A program made the translations under genes and the position numbers. Shown here piece after piece: positions 20,175 through 36,566 of a stretch of DNA of 64,000 nt; the stretch's first letter is position 1, and each line of letters starts with the position of its first letter. Under the pieces are notes generated by a model, which was not told the origin of the DNA, did no database searches, and saw nothing but the letters and a program-made list of their open reading frames with translations. The DNA lies in NCBI GenBank assembly GCA_023525715.1, contig CM042012.1, positions 117,242,298-117,306,297 on the forward strand, written 5' to 3'. This DNA comes from Cichorium intybus. Its lineage: Eukaryota; Streptophyta; Magnoliopsida; Asterales; Asteraceae.

Positions 20175-20966
20175 TTATTGAAAGGTAGTATATCTAGTAC
20201 TCGGCAAAAACTCTCGGATCTGGGTTTTTAAACCCCACACGTAACGATCCATCTTACGCTCCTCCGTGTCAACTTGATGTTGCGCAAACCTCGCCTTTTC
20301 ATTGAAATCCAACGTATATTGTTGCACTGTTCTAGACCCTTGTTGTAACTTCAAAAATTCTTCTTCTATTCCTTTCATAGCATTATTGGAACAATAGTAC
20401 TCGGTGAACTTCAATTTGAACTGTTCCCAACTCAATGTATACGCCAAGCTTTCTCCTATCTCCATACACGTATTCTCCCACCATAACTGTGCATCCTCCT
20501 TTAACAGGTTTGTTGCAAACTCAACTTTATCCGCCTCGTCACATTTACTTGTGCGGAACATCTTTTCAACATGAGTCAACCAATTTTTGGCTGCTATGGG
20601 ATCATCCTTCCCATAGAAATCGTATGGCTTGCACTTTTGGAAAACATCGTAAGTGCACCTTCTTGTTTTCTCGGGCACTCTAGCTCCACTCGTCTCGATA
20701 AAGATTTCTCCACGATCCTCTCTCTGCTCAGACTGGACTGGGGTTGGTCCCGAAGTACCTCCAATTGTAGTCTCCGCTTGAGGCTTCAAGTAAGTTGGTA
20801 ATATATCCTTGATCGCTTTTGCTACCTCAGCTGCGATCATCGCCTGCATATTACTCTGTATCTCGAGAGGTCGCTCTCCCTCGGGTTGATGCTCTTTACC
20901 CGAATCTCGTGATCCCGATTTATCTCTTGGTGGATCACCTCGCTCTTTTTCTTTTCCAGCGCTCAT
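20175..20966 (-). pseudogene. Gypsy gag, N-terminal and capsid region
   Basis: 263 codons from the ATG at 20966. Residues 100-260 contain the retrotransposon gag core: W-L-TH--KMF (AKNWLTHVEKMF), AQLWWENT, SWEQFKLKFTEYY and the VQQYTLDFNEKARFA motif. A TAA at 20175-20177 cuts it from the zinc knuckles 11 codons before the next ATG; otherwise gag and protease/RT would be one frame. Confidence 0.85.
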
Positions 20967-20996
20967 TTTAACTGAAAAAGAAAATCAACTCGTTTA

Positions 20997-21180
20997 GTAA
21001 TCACCACCATAATACTCAATATGGTGTGTAATCAACTCATTTGTACATCACCATAATACTCAATATGGTGTATAACCAACTCAATTGTATATCACCATAA
21101 TACTCAATATGGTGTATAATCAACTCAATTGTATATCACCATAATACTCAATATGGTGTATAATCAACTCATTTGGTGAT
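20997..21180. repeat. Short tandem repeat in the gypsy leader
   Basis: Four copies of a 46-bp unit with ATCACCATAATACTCAATATGG + TGTATAATCAACTCA in the 5' leader between the primer site and gag. Confidence 0.8.
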
Positions 21181-21277
21181 ACACCGCAGAGGATAGCTAC
21201 TCGGGACTCTTTGGGACTTCTCTATCTCATTGGTTTAAGTCTAAACCCATCTCAAGGTTTAATTCCCTTAAACCACG

Positions 21278-21289
21278 GCTCTGATACCA
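21278..21289 (-). other. Primer-binding site (initiator tRNA-Met type)
   Basis: The minus strand reads TGGTATCAGAGC four bases after the 5' LTR end, the complement of the plant initiator tRNA-Met 3' end. Confidence 0.9.
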
Positions 21290-21292
21290 ACT

Positions 21293-22770
21293 TGTAACAC
21301 CCGGTTTCTCAATTATAGGATACACCAATTACATTAGTCAAATATAATACAATTAGTGGTGTAACCCCAAAATGAGCAACAAGTATTCAAAGTTGTTTCA
21401 AAAACGTAGTTTAAGTCATAACTATTTACATCATGTATTTACAACTATTATACAAAAACCGAGTTCATTACATATTTCAAAAACCATAATTTAAGTCCAA
21501 GTCCAAGATTCAAGTCCAGCTCTTCATCCATATTACGCTTCCCGCGGTCACCACTACCAGAACCTAACACAAACAACATTAACAAAACAATTTATAAGCT
21601 ACAAGAGCTTAATGAGTAATTATAGGTTAACCGGATTATATCATCCAATATCTTGTTTGATTACATCTCATTGAACTATCTCCGCCCATAGTGTGTCATA
21701 CACACCATTACTCTTTCTTCCAACTACTCAAACTTAGTTTATACTCAACCACTCAATTATAACATACTTCTTATCTGCAACAAACACCTCAGCAAAACAT
21801 AATTCATCTAGTAAATAACTACTCACCTGAAGTTGAATCGATATGTGGAACTCCAGAACCTCGTTCTTGATCCTGTCTAGCTTTAGCTGTAACACAACAG
21901 CTAAATTTCAATACTCAATTCTCTCAATAACCTCAATCACAATTTACATCAACAATAAATTCAGAAATTAGCATCATATAGTGAAGTGATAATCAATCAA
22001 TAATAAAATCACTCTAGTTATACTCTCCCTTCACTACTTTGACCCATTCAAGATCAAAAACACCACAACAAGTATTTTACTAACTTAAGTCTATGATTTG
22101 AACTCTTTATACACTTACAAATCAATCAATTTGGCTCAAACATTATTAATTCACAGGTGGGTCATCAAAACCATAAGAAGCTACCTCAATTCGAACCATC
22201 CAACGGTTGAAACAAAACCAAAATCGAAGAGGATTACCTTTCAAGCTCCAAGTATAAATCCCTAGCTTCAATTCATGAATATTAGGCTTAAATATCGACT
22301 TAGAAGGCTTAGGAATCGATTTTTAGGGTTTTAGGAGGGTTTTGCTCGAAACGGAAATGACCCAAATGAAAGAAAACTCGTACTTTAAAACAGGCTTGTG
22401 CGCGCTACACGACCCGTGTAGGCTCACACGACCCGTGTGAGACCTACAGTAAGCCATCTTGAACTTGTACAGACTCACACGACCCGTGTAGCTTCACACG
22501 ACCCGTGTGAGTCCCAATCTCGCTTCGGTAATTTTTGAACAAAAGCTACACGACCCGTGTAGAGGTACACGACCCGTGTAGGTCTAAAAGGCTTACTGCA
22601 TGCTTTGTGAACAAATGCTACACGGCCCGTGTAGCCTGCTTTGACATAATTCCAATCCAAACCTTACTCAATTGGGTTTTTAACTATCTTAGCTCGTATG
22701 ACAACTTATTAAATCTTGATTACACTAAAATTAACACAATATCTCTATAATTTAATAATACGGTATTACA
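21293..22770 (-). repeat. 5' LTR of the gypsy element (1478 bp)
   Basis: Minus-strand start TGTAATACCGTATTATTAAA, end GAAACCGGGTGTTACA. It has seven ACACGACCCGTGT-type inverted repeats at 22405-22635 (one as ACACGGCCCGTGT). It is followed outward by the TSD at 22771-22775. Confidence 0.9.
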
Positions 22771-23210
22771 TTTACCGTGCTCTGTGTAGAAATTTATGAG
22801 TTTATTTTGACGTACGTATTTTGAGAGATTATGTATATTATCATCATTACCTAATGCTCTTAGACCAAAATCGAAACCCTCGTTAGGTAGACGAAAGTGG
22901 TAGTACATTATTGATTTGAAATTGTACCTTAACATTCCCATCATGTCGTCCATTTCGTGCAGAGAATTCGTCAATGTCCACCAAATCGAAATACCTAACT
23001 TGCCCGTCAATGTACTTGATATCTGGAAACTTTGTGAAACTCCCTCCATGATGAAGCTCTATAGAGAATAGGTGGGGGAATCCATCTTCAAAGAAAAAAA
23101 AAACTTAACGTTAGAATTTTGAAAGTTGAAAACTTGAATCAAATACTGAGTAACTTACCATAAACTTCATTAACATTAAAGTTATCATAAATATGTCTAA
23201 GTTGCCGCAT
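22771..23210 (-). pseudogene. PB1-like/MULE-type gene, 5' piece
   Basis: Exon 1 is 23210-23159 (ATG at 23210, MRQLRHIYDN), then a 73-bp intron (GTAAGT...TTTGAAG), then exon 2 from 23085 leftward. Exon 2 encodes FPHLFSIELHHGG, KYIDGQVRYFDLVDIDEFS and, after a one-base frame loss near 22961, MDDMMGMLRYNFKSIMYYHF + RLPNEGFDFGLRALGNDDN. This is the PB1-like domain found at the N-terminus of plant MULE transposases. The frame stops at the gypsy insertion (22771). The next pieces are at 15831-16118 (inverted) and 14778-14240. Frameshift, insertion and inversion make it a pseudogene. Confidence 0.72.
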
Positions 23211-26887
<3,677 letters not shown>

Positions 26888-26895
26888 TCATACAG

Positions 26896-27550
26896 TAGGG
26901 GTGAGCAAAACCGAACCCGGAAACCAAAAAACCGACAAAAACCGACAAAACCGAAACCGAAAAACCGAAACCAATGGAGAAACCGACGGTTTGGGTTTGA
27001 GTTTTTTAAAAACCGAAAATTTCGGTTAGGTTTCGGTTTTGGCAATGTAAAAAACCGAGTAAAACCGAACCGAACCGAATTTACAAAAATATATGTTTTT
27101 CTGTACATATTATATAGATATATAATAAATTTGCGAACAACAAACATAAGTAGCAGTTTGGTCCACTGGATAAGCCGTATGTTCCAAACCCTGAGGTTTG
27201 GGGTTCGATCCCCGTCCCATGCGTTTTAGAAAGAAGCGTATGTTTTTCAACAGTTTATTTGTTCTCCTTTTGCAATATCTGAGTTCTCGTCCCACATCGC
27301 CTAGGAAATGAAAGTAAGGCCAAACTAATCCCTTATATAAGAGAAGACTCCTCCCCCTTTCAAGTAACCATGAAGGTCTCGGTTTGAATGGGTTTAAACC
27401 CGAACCGAACCGGTTAAAAACCGAAAACCGATACACCGAACCGAACGGTTTGGGTTTTGGTTTGGGTTTAGTTTTTTTAAAACCGAGCTATCGGTTTTGG
27501 GTTCGGTTTTTAGGTCAAAACCGACCCAAACCGACCCATGCACATCCCTA
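26896..27550. mobile_element. hAT-type MITE with Pol III-like internal boxes
   Basis: 655 bp bounded by imperfect terminal inverted repeats (TAGGGGTGAGCA and TAGGGATGTGCA in inverse) and a perfect 8-bp TSD, TCATACAG, at 26888-26895 and 27551-27558. An 8-bp TSD is the hAT hallmark. Both arms consist of AAACCGAACCG-type repeats. The centre (27120-27370) is unlike the arms. It has an A-box (TTGGTCCACTGG, 27158-27169), a B-box (GGTTCGATCCC, 27202-27212), a plant U-snRNA-type upstream element (GTCCCACATCG, 27289-27299) and TATATAA (27334-27340). The tRNA-like part does not form an acceptor stem, so it is SINE-like or a remnant. Confidence 0.78.
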
Positions 27551-27558
27551 TCATACAG

Positions 27559-27854
27559 CACAAAGTAAACTAATCAATTTAAAATCTAAATTTGAATGAA
27601 AAAAGTAATACCAATCGAAATGAGGTGTTAGGTCAATATGGTGCAATTTTGAGGTTCTTTTTAAGATGATACTAAAAAGATAATTAATATATATTTTAGG
27701 CAGTATGGAACCAAATCAGAAACATATTTTGGAAAATTTACCTAAAACCACAATGAGACGATAGTAGTGGTGAATCACGAGACTCTGCACAAGGTAGAAC
27801 CAAATATCCAATTCAAACAAATATGCATATTATAGTATTTAAAGATATAGTGAT
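27559..27854. other. Noncoding spacer
   Basis: AT-rich; no feature seen. Confidence 0.4.
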
Positions 27855-28450
27855 ATAGTATTATGGAAAATTTTCAAAAAAATTCAAATTATTCAAACTT
27901 TTCAAACTTTTAAGATTATTCAATTTTAAATCTTTTCAATCTTTTCAAACTATTCAAATTTCCGAAATTTTCATAATTTTGAAAATTTTCAAATTTCGAA
28001 AATTTTAAATTATTCAAACTTTTCAAAATCATTCAAATTTTAAGATTTTTCAAACTTTTCAGATTTTTCAAATTATTCAGACTTTCAAACTTTTTAAAAT
28101 TCGAAAATTTTCAAATGATTCCAACTTTTCAAAATAATTCAATTTTTCAAACTTTTCAAATTATTCAAAAAATCTTCAAACTTTTAAGATTATTCAGTTT
28201 TAAAACTTTTCAAATTATTCAAATTTCTGAGAATTTTAAACTTTTCAAATTATTCAAAAATTTAAATTATTCAAACTTTTCAAAATCATTCAAATTTTCA
28301 GATTTTTCAATCTTTTCAAACTTTTCAAATTATTCAAAATTTTCAAACTTTTAAGATTCTTCAATTTTAAAACTTTTCAAATTTTTCAAATTATTCAAAT
28401 TTTCAAATTTCGAAAATTTTCAAATAATTCAAAATTTTCAAACTTTTCAA
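27855..28450. repeat. Low-complexity CTTTTCAAATTATTCAAA tract
   Basis: About 590 bp made of shuffled TTCAAA, CTTTTCAAA, TTATTCAAA and TTTTCGAAAATTTTC words, without a fixed period. Confidence 0.85.
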
Positions 28451-28625
28451 AAATAAAGCTATATACTTAAGAGGCTCAATGATTCTTAAAACTGTATTTA
28501 ATCTAATAGCAACAACTCTTTTTATGGGGGTAATGCCGATTTTTATTTTTAATCTAATAGCAACATCAGAGTCATGTGGACAAGCCCTTGCAAACCTTAG
28601 AACAGAAACAAAAACAAATATGTTA

Positions 28626-28626
<1 letters not shown>

Positions 28627-28659
<33 letters not shown>

Positions 28660-28660
28660 T
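28627..28660. repeat. (AAT)n microsatellite
   Basis: About 11 ATA/AAT units. Confidence 0.9.
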
Positions 28661-28679
28661 ACACAAACAAAAAACTACA

Positions 28680-31250
28680 TATCATAATCATGTGGACAAC
28701 CAGAATCGACAAGGGCAATGGTGGGGTTATTCCAGCGACAATCAAACCTGCAAATATTAAGGTTTGTGAATTATGATTGTGACCAGAAACCAATATCTAT
28801 CATGTGAACTTATGAAACAAAAAACCAAACCCATGAACTTACGATGATGCTGTCAGTTTATTAAGATGAAGCTGAAGAGGTTCACAAGATTTAAATTGTA
28901 CTAACTCACTACTTAATAGCCAAAAAATGATGAAACTACTCGCCTTGACACAGACACACACACACACACACAAACGCACTCTCAAAATCTGACAAAGAAG
29001 TGAAATTTAAAAAAAATCAAACCTGCAAAATTTAGGGCTTGTGAGCGATAGTGATGACCAGAAACCAATATTTATCCTGTGACATGTAACATTCATAGTC
29101 AAATGCACAAATATATACACGAACAGTCACACACATATACATATACATTTATAGATGAACCCGTAGTCAATTTGACTTGAAAGTCAAAATAACATGGAAT
29201 CAAGCCTCGGAGTTATGAATTGGGGAATCACGGAACAACCTGCACAAAAGCTCGTTAAAACTAATAAAAACACACTTGTTCAATGCAAATAATAGCTACC
29301 TACTTTCATTAATTTCTTTAGTATAACATCTTACTCTCATTTCACAAACGAAAGGTTATAAGTACAAGTCATCAACAATTTTGATCATATTAAGACAGAA
29401 TGTTGCTTGCATTTATTAAAGCCTACTTTCTTTTCTTTCCCCTGCAAACAAACTAACCCTCTTTACTACCTTTTCTAGCTTGATTCCTGCAATTATTCAT
29501 TCCCATGTTCCAAACACCTGGATAAATGGAAAAAGTAAATGACTCAAAACAGTTATTAAGTTATATAAAGCTTGCCTTGAAAGCTTGATTCCCATAAGGC
29601 TTGATAAACCAAAACCTGCACAAATAGAAGATTTAAATCAAATACGTTTTTCGCATTAAATACCAAGGGGGTGGGCCCTGTTTATAGGGGGAAGGGGGTG
29701 TTGAATGCATACGATCTGGTTTATGACACACGAAGTGGAAATTAGTAACCAAAACTAAGATGAAAAATCACATAACAAAAGCATGCACACACACACTAAA
29801 CATCAGTAAATCTCACTCAGTCACATACATATACATATACTCTACAACCAAGTCCACTAAACACTGCCTTTACCTAATTTAATTTACAAAAGTGACACTC
29901 AAACTTCAAAACTCATAGTCTAGAGGAAAGTCCAAAGGATCTACATAACGATACTCCCTTGAAGCTTCAGATCTGGGTAATTTCATACATCACCAAACAT
30001 TACAAATGAAGAAACAGAAAAATAAAATAAAAGGTGATTTTACCATTGCTCTGATGGATCAAAAGAGATTTTATCATTTTGGGAAGAATGAGTATCAGTT
30101 GTAGCTACATCACCATGAATAAACAAGCTCTCTAATATTCTCAAGTAGACCATCTCCCTTGAATATTTTCTTAAATCATCTGGAATTGCTGGAGCCTTTT
30201 TTGCCACACCTAAAACATGGAAGTATGACTATTATACTAATTCCATTTCGTGGAGGTAGCTACTATAGAAAATGTTTAAAGAAACATATGGAAGGAAATA
30301 TAAAACATACCTACTAAAGTAGATGGATCTACTTGCTTAAAAATTGCAACGGTTTGAACTACCCAATTCCATGCCATTACTGAGGCAATTGAAGACTTGG
30401 TGGACATAAAGATCACTATTCCAAAGTTCCAATGGCCACAATAACAGTTAGATCATCTGTGTTACTGCAAAAGTTTCCCCAAACATACAAAAGTTGGATT
30501 AATTCACAGTTCGTCTCGGTATGTTAAGGACATAATGAGAAACATATCAAATGTTCCTAACAAATACATACATGTTTACCTGATCTAGTAATATATTATC
30601 CGTCTTAACATCGTGGTGTATGACTGGATATTCTGACGAATGCATATAAGTGACTGCACAGGCTACTTCTGTCATTATCTTAACCCGTGTTCCCCACGAA
30701 AGTGATTCACAGAAAAGGAGAACCAAATCCTGAAAATCGTGAAATCAATTGCACTTAAAACACTAACGCAGAAAAGGAGAAAATGAAGAACCAAATCCCT
30801 AAAATCGATATCGAGTATGGATATACATCCAGATCCTGAAAATCAAATCGGATGATCGAGATTAGAGACAGAGAAGAGAAAGAAAGAGAGGGAGGTTCAC
30901 AGAGAGAGAAGCCATACGAGAATAGAGAAGGTTCACAGAGAGATAAACTACTCGCCTTGACACAGATCGGCGGCGAGCTTGTGCGATGGCTTGGTATACC
31001 GGAATCGATGGCTTTATAGAGAGAAACTGATTTCTCGTTTTGGGATACGGAAACCGATGGCGAACATTACCGAATCGGAGACGGGAAGTGGGGAATGGTC
31101 CGAAATCAGTGAGTAGCCGATGTCTTGGTTCTCGATTTGGAGATCTAGATCGGCGGCGAGCTTGTGCGATGGCGTTTAACGGAGGGTGTCGGCCGGAAAA
31201 TGAGGGTGGCGGCCGGAAAAGGAAGTGGCGATCGTAACATGAAATGCGGC
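28680..31250 (-). pseudogene. Decayed multi-exon gene or gene chimera with kinase catalytic-loop exon
   Basis: Several exon-like blocks lie on the minus strand. At about 30735-30585 the frame reads GTRVKIMTEVACAVTYMHSS then YPVIHHDVKTDNILLDQ, the catalytic loop of a plant receptor-like kinase with HRD changed to HHD, followed by a GT donor. At 30415-30312 it reads STKSSIASVMAWNWVVQTVA then IFKQVDPSTLV. At 30210-30042 it reads KKAPAIPDDLRKYSREMVYL then RILESLFIHGDVATTDTHSS. At 28735-28690 it reads IVAGITPPLPLSILVV. Repeated TTTGCAGG-type acceptors occur between blocks. The GC-richer 30960-31250 looks like a 5' leader and contains two copies of a GATCGGCGGCGAGCTTGTGC block. No continuous coding sequence was found. 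The non-kinase blocks were not recognised, so this may be two gene fragments joined together. Confidence 0.4.
28955..28975. repeat. (CA)n microsatellite
   Basis: About ten CA units inside the decayed gene region. Confidence 0.85.
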
Positions 31251-31511
31251 TGAGAGGATGGCCGAAAATAAGGAGTTTTGGGAGGATTAGGGTTTTAAGA
31301 GAGAAGCTTATGTTTTGTAAATGAGGGTATTTTTTTGTTTAGGGCAAGCGATAGACACGCGTATGCGGTTATTGTTTTAATCTTTTTTATTAATGCATAA
31401 TTCAATTGTAACATAGGCATAATAATTTGTGAGTTGTGTATTAAAATTTGGACAGTCTTAAAAATTAAGACAAATATGCATTAGGGGGTTGTAATTTATA
31501 TATGGTTTATA

Positions 31512-31512
<1 letters not shown>
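31251..31512. other. Noncoding spacer
   Basis: No gene; upstream flank of the decayed gene. Confidence 0.35.

Positions 31513-31588
<76 letters not shown>
31513..31588. repeat. (TA)n microsatellite
   Basis: About 76 bp, uninterrupted. Confidence 0.96.
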
Positions 31589-33043
<1,455 letters not shown>

Positions 33044-33111
33044 GCTGGACGAGTCGGGGTGAGGGTGAACCGGTCACTGTCCCAAACCCGATTATGAAAC
33101 CCGGTTATTAG

Positions 33112-33887
33112 TGTACATTGTATTATTGTAGTTTTAGCCCAGTCCATATATGTATTGTGTTGTATTCCTAGGCCCATTGTTGTACACATTTATATTCTGA
33201 TTTAATGAATATTTCCACATTATGGGAAATACGTGTTCATACATGGTATCAGAGGGTTTCTCCAGCTAAACCTAATTCCCATCGACGGCTCCTCCCATAG
33301 CCCTCGTTTTCTCCTTCTTCTCGTCTGTTCCACCCTCACGTCGAGAGCCATGTCTAGAGGCGCTTATTCTTCTCTCAATGATAACCTCAAAACCTATGGG
33401 ATCACGAACATCAAGGCCTTCATTCCCCTCGTTCTTGATCTCAACCAATTAAACTATGATGCTTGGCGTATTCTTTTCACTACTGGTTGCAAGGCTTATG
33501 GCGTTTTCGGTCACTTGGACGGCTCCTCCAAAACCGACTGATGCAACTCAATAGGAATGGAGCACCAGGGACAACTTCGTTGCTATGTGGATCTGCGGTA
33601 CCCTCTCCCAATCTCTTCTCCCTATGGTTCTCAAAGTTGGTTCCATCGCTTATGATATCTGGACCGCCCTTGAAAACTTTTTCATAGACAATAAAAACAC
33701 TCGCGCCATTGATCTTGAAGATGAACTCCGTTCTATGACTCTTGGTGACCGCTCCATATACATTATATTGTAGTTTTAGCCCAGTCCATATACGTATTTT
33801 GTGTTGTATTTCTAGGCGCATTGTTGTACACATTTATATTCTGATTTAATGAATCTTTCCACATTATGGGAAATACATGTTCATACA
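33112..33887 (+). mobile_element. Miniature copia derivative with 132-bp LTRs and a gag remnant
   Basis: Direct repeats 33112-33243 and 33757-33887 (about 90% alike by eye) begin TGTACATTG/TATACATTA and end GTTCATACA. The left one is followed at once by TGGTATCAGAG, an initiator tRNA-Met primer site. The 513-bp interior encodes a copia-type gag N-terminus: LDLNQLNYDAWRILFTTGCK, GHLDGS, then after a frameshift and a stop near 33540-33555, WICGTLSQSLL and LEDELRSMTLGDRSI. No protease, integrase or RT and no clear polypurine tract before the right repeat. A clean TSD was not found: CCGGTTAT on the left and CCGGTAAT on the right are similar but not identical. It may be an internally deleted element or a TRIM-like unit. 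Confidence 0.65.
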
Positions 33888-35988
33888 CCGGTAATGACCC
33901 GTTACCCGACCGAAAACCTGATTAATATATACACGACTCGATCCGAAAAGTCTGCGTTTCAGGTTTACCTATCGGGTTTGGATTTTTCAGTCATTCCTAA
34001 ATGTAGGATTTACGATTCAAATGAAATTTTTGTTATCTAAAATACCCGACATCGAAACTAATAGGATTAGTTATAGAATTCTAGAAACATATACATTAAT
34101 TAGAATTCTTATATTGATGCGTTTGATTTAAATTCTGATTTGGAATTAATCATTTTTATAAGAAATTATATTGAAAACCAAAACTGTTTTAACGAACTAA
34201 TTTATCTAAAAAGTTCCGTGTTTAGTAACTTTAATATTTACGTAAATATTGTTTTATAGTTAAAATGGTTCATCAATTGGAAAAAAAATAATAACATGAA
34301 ACTTGTACAGGTCAATTTAGTTTACTATATATGTAGTGGCCAAAAAAGGAACAAATAAAAAGTGCCGCCAAACACAACCATATACATACCAACTTATTTC
34401 AAATATTAGTTGGAAAGTAAAAGCATATAATAATCTTGTCTCCAGATATTCTAGCAAACCAACAAAGACAGATGGTGCAAGAGGGCTTTTGACACGTGTC
34501 CAACTTTACTTGAGTTTAGGTGGGAAAATATAATATACGTGTATTAATACAAAAAACTACTATGTTAAAATGTATAAATCTCATACATCTTTTGGACAAT
34601 TTATAAAATGCTACTATTTTTCTTATTTTTTTTTGGATAAATTATGAATGATTTCTTTAAACAAGATTACATAGGGTGTGTTTGGTACATATAATATCAG
34701 GAAAGATGGATGAATAAAAATTTGAAAGAATTTGAATCTAAATGAATTTGTATATCTTACGTGTTTGGTTGACATTTAATGTAAATGTATTGGTAAAAAA
34801 ACTCCACATGATGTGACATGTGTGTGTGGAGGTCAACCCACACAACATACACACCCACACACATAAATGATGTTTTTTTAAGATTACCCTTAATGTAATT
34901 AAATATTTCGTTGATTCTGTTTGCTTTTCGAATTTATCAAAGAAATCAGAATGTAAAGTATATAAAATGACTAAAAAATCTTTTATTGATTTTTTTATTC
35001 TTTCCTTATTTATAAAAATGACTAAATAATACCATATTCCATAAAACATTATATTTGTTTAACAAATTATTATATTAAAAATAGTGAAATAATAACACAT
35101 AATCGTGACTAAAAATTTAAACATAATTTAAACCATATTATCAAACGACTAATCTAAGTAATAATAAAAATAATTGTTTTCCAAATTCGTAAAATAATAA
35201 TAAGCCATACACGACTACGTGAATAATTTATGAGGTTAAATCAGTCATTTTGTTTGTGAGATAAGAAAAGATAAGGAATAAAATTTAGATTATTTAGGTT
35301 TAACTTAAAAAGTAATGATTTTTTTTATGAAATTTGATGAAATCTAATATAAATCTAATTCGTTGATATTAGATTAAAAACCATAAATCAAACACATATT
35401 TAAGTTTTGGGAGTAGTATTTTATCATTTTAACCTCAACCCATGTAGAATGTAGTATACAATGCAAATAAAGAAGACCAGAGGTACAAGTTATGTCAAAA
35501 TTTTGAATGATAATATTAAATAAAACATTTAGTATTGATTAGAGCAACTCCAATGATATATATGATCAACATCATATGAGAACTAAAAATTTACAATATA
35601 TATGATAAATAACATCAGTCTGATAAAAATGGAAGAAAAAATAAATTTAGTTATTTTTTATTAACTTTTTCAAAATTTAAATAAAAACTAAGTCATATAC
35701 CAAAACAGACATCAACTTCACTGGTCCTATTTGAGAAGTTGTTATTTAGCATGCGAAATTGTTAAAACGAAGTTGTTTCAGATAAAAAGATTTAATTTTT
35801 TTTTAAATATGCTCGATTTGTATAAATGCAACATAAAAAGAAATATGCTCGATTAATTTTTTACTTGATTTTAAAATACATATTGTCACACTTGTTAATA
35901 TTTTTGACAACTTTTTGCTTAATTGTTTGTGACCAAATCCCCCAAAAAAAAAAAACAATCGTTGTGTGATTAAATTATCGCAAAAGCC

Positions 35989-35990
<2 letters not shown>
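33888..35990. other. AT-rich intergenic region
   Basis: No gene supported. GGGTGTGTTTGGT at 34675 and its inverse at about 35390 might bound an old MITE, but no TSD was seen. Confidence 0.35.
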
Positions 35991-36087
<97 letters not shown>

Positions 36088-36196
36088 TTGTGACAATAGT
36101 CACACAAAATATACATTTATTTATCTTTAAAAAACATATGGTCACACTTATTAACATTTTTCATCACTTTTTGTTTAATTGTATGTGACTAATTCC

Positions 36197-36231
<35 letters not shown>

Positions 36232-36566
36232 CATTGTGTTACTAAATCATTACAAATGCCACATATATTATATATTCATGTAGACAAAGGATGGACAATA
36301 GTTACTCTAAAAAACCGCTCGTGTGACTATAAATTGTTTACGGTCACTAAAACTGATTAATCCAAAATAAACTCATACCCAATTAGTCACACATTTTATT
36401 GTTTTGGTTACTGTTTTTAAATGGGTACGACCACAAACTCGCTAATGTCATCTTATGTACCCTATGGTCACTCGACCTTTCGTCACACATACGTTAAAAA
36501 AACAAGTGTGACTATATGCATATCGTCACTTTTTTGGTGTAACAAAATCGTAGTTTTCTTCTAGTG
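35860..36566 (-). mobile_element. Terminal fragment of a CACTA transposon
   Basis: The minus strand from 36566 reads CACTAGAAGAAAAC, the CACTA-type terminus. Subterminal repeats follow (AAAAAAGTGAC, TAGTCACAC, GTGTGACTA), as do two related 140-bp blocks (35860-36000 and 36120-36270: GTCACACTTRTTAAYATTTT ... TTTGTTTAATTGT ... GCCACATAT). The opposite CACTA end was not found. The left limit given is only where related sequence begins. Confidence 0.5.
35992..36086. repeat. (TA)n microsatellite inside the CACTA fragment
   Basis: About 94 bp uninterrupted. Confidence 0.95.

Larger units (their letters stand above)
14779..22770 (-). mobile_element. Tekay-like Ty3/gypsy retrotransposon, degenerate, 3' LTR partly inverted
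   Basis: On the minus strand: 5' LTR 22770-21293, initiator-tRNA-Met primer site at 21289-21278, gag, protease, RT, RNase H, integrase with a chromodomain-like tail, polypurine tract near 16480-16464, then the first part of the 3' LTR (16463-16119). The rest of the 3' LTR lies at 14779-15830 in the opposite orientation, with 288 bp of target gene (15831-16118) between. The 5-bp TSD GTAAA is found at the outer end of the 5' LTR (22771-22775, minus) and after the inverted LTR end (15831-15835, plus). Order and motifs place it in the chromovirus/Tekay group; the clade is an inference. Coding is broken by stops, frameshifts and a deletion. Confidence 0.88.

Noticed and set aside
27151..27222. Possible tRNA gene
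   Set aside because: A- and B-box are present, but the 5' and 3' acceptor segments do not pair and the clover-leaf is incomplete; better explained as a tRNA-derived remnant in a MITE.
27289..27400. Possible U-snRNA gene
   Set aside because: The upstream element and TATA spacing fit, but the sequence downstream matches no U1, U2, U4 or U5 start that I know.
34673..35403. Possible hAT-type MITE (GGGTGTGTTTGGT at one end, inverse at the other)
   Set aside because: Inverted ends are short and common in AT-rich plant DNA; no 8-bp duplication was found.
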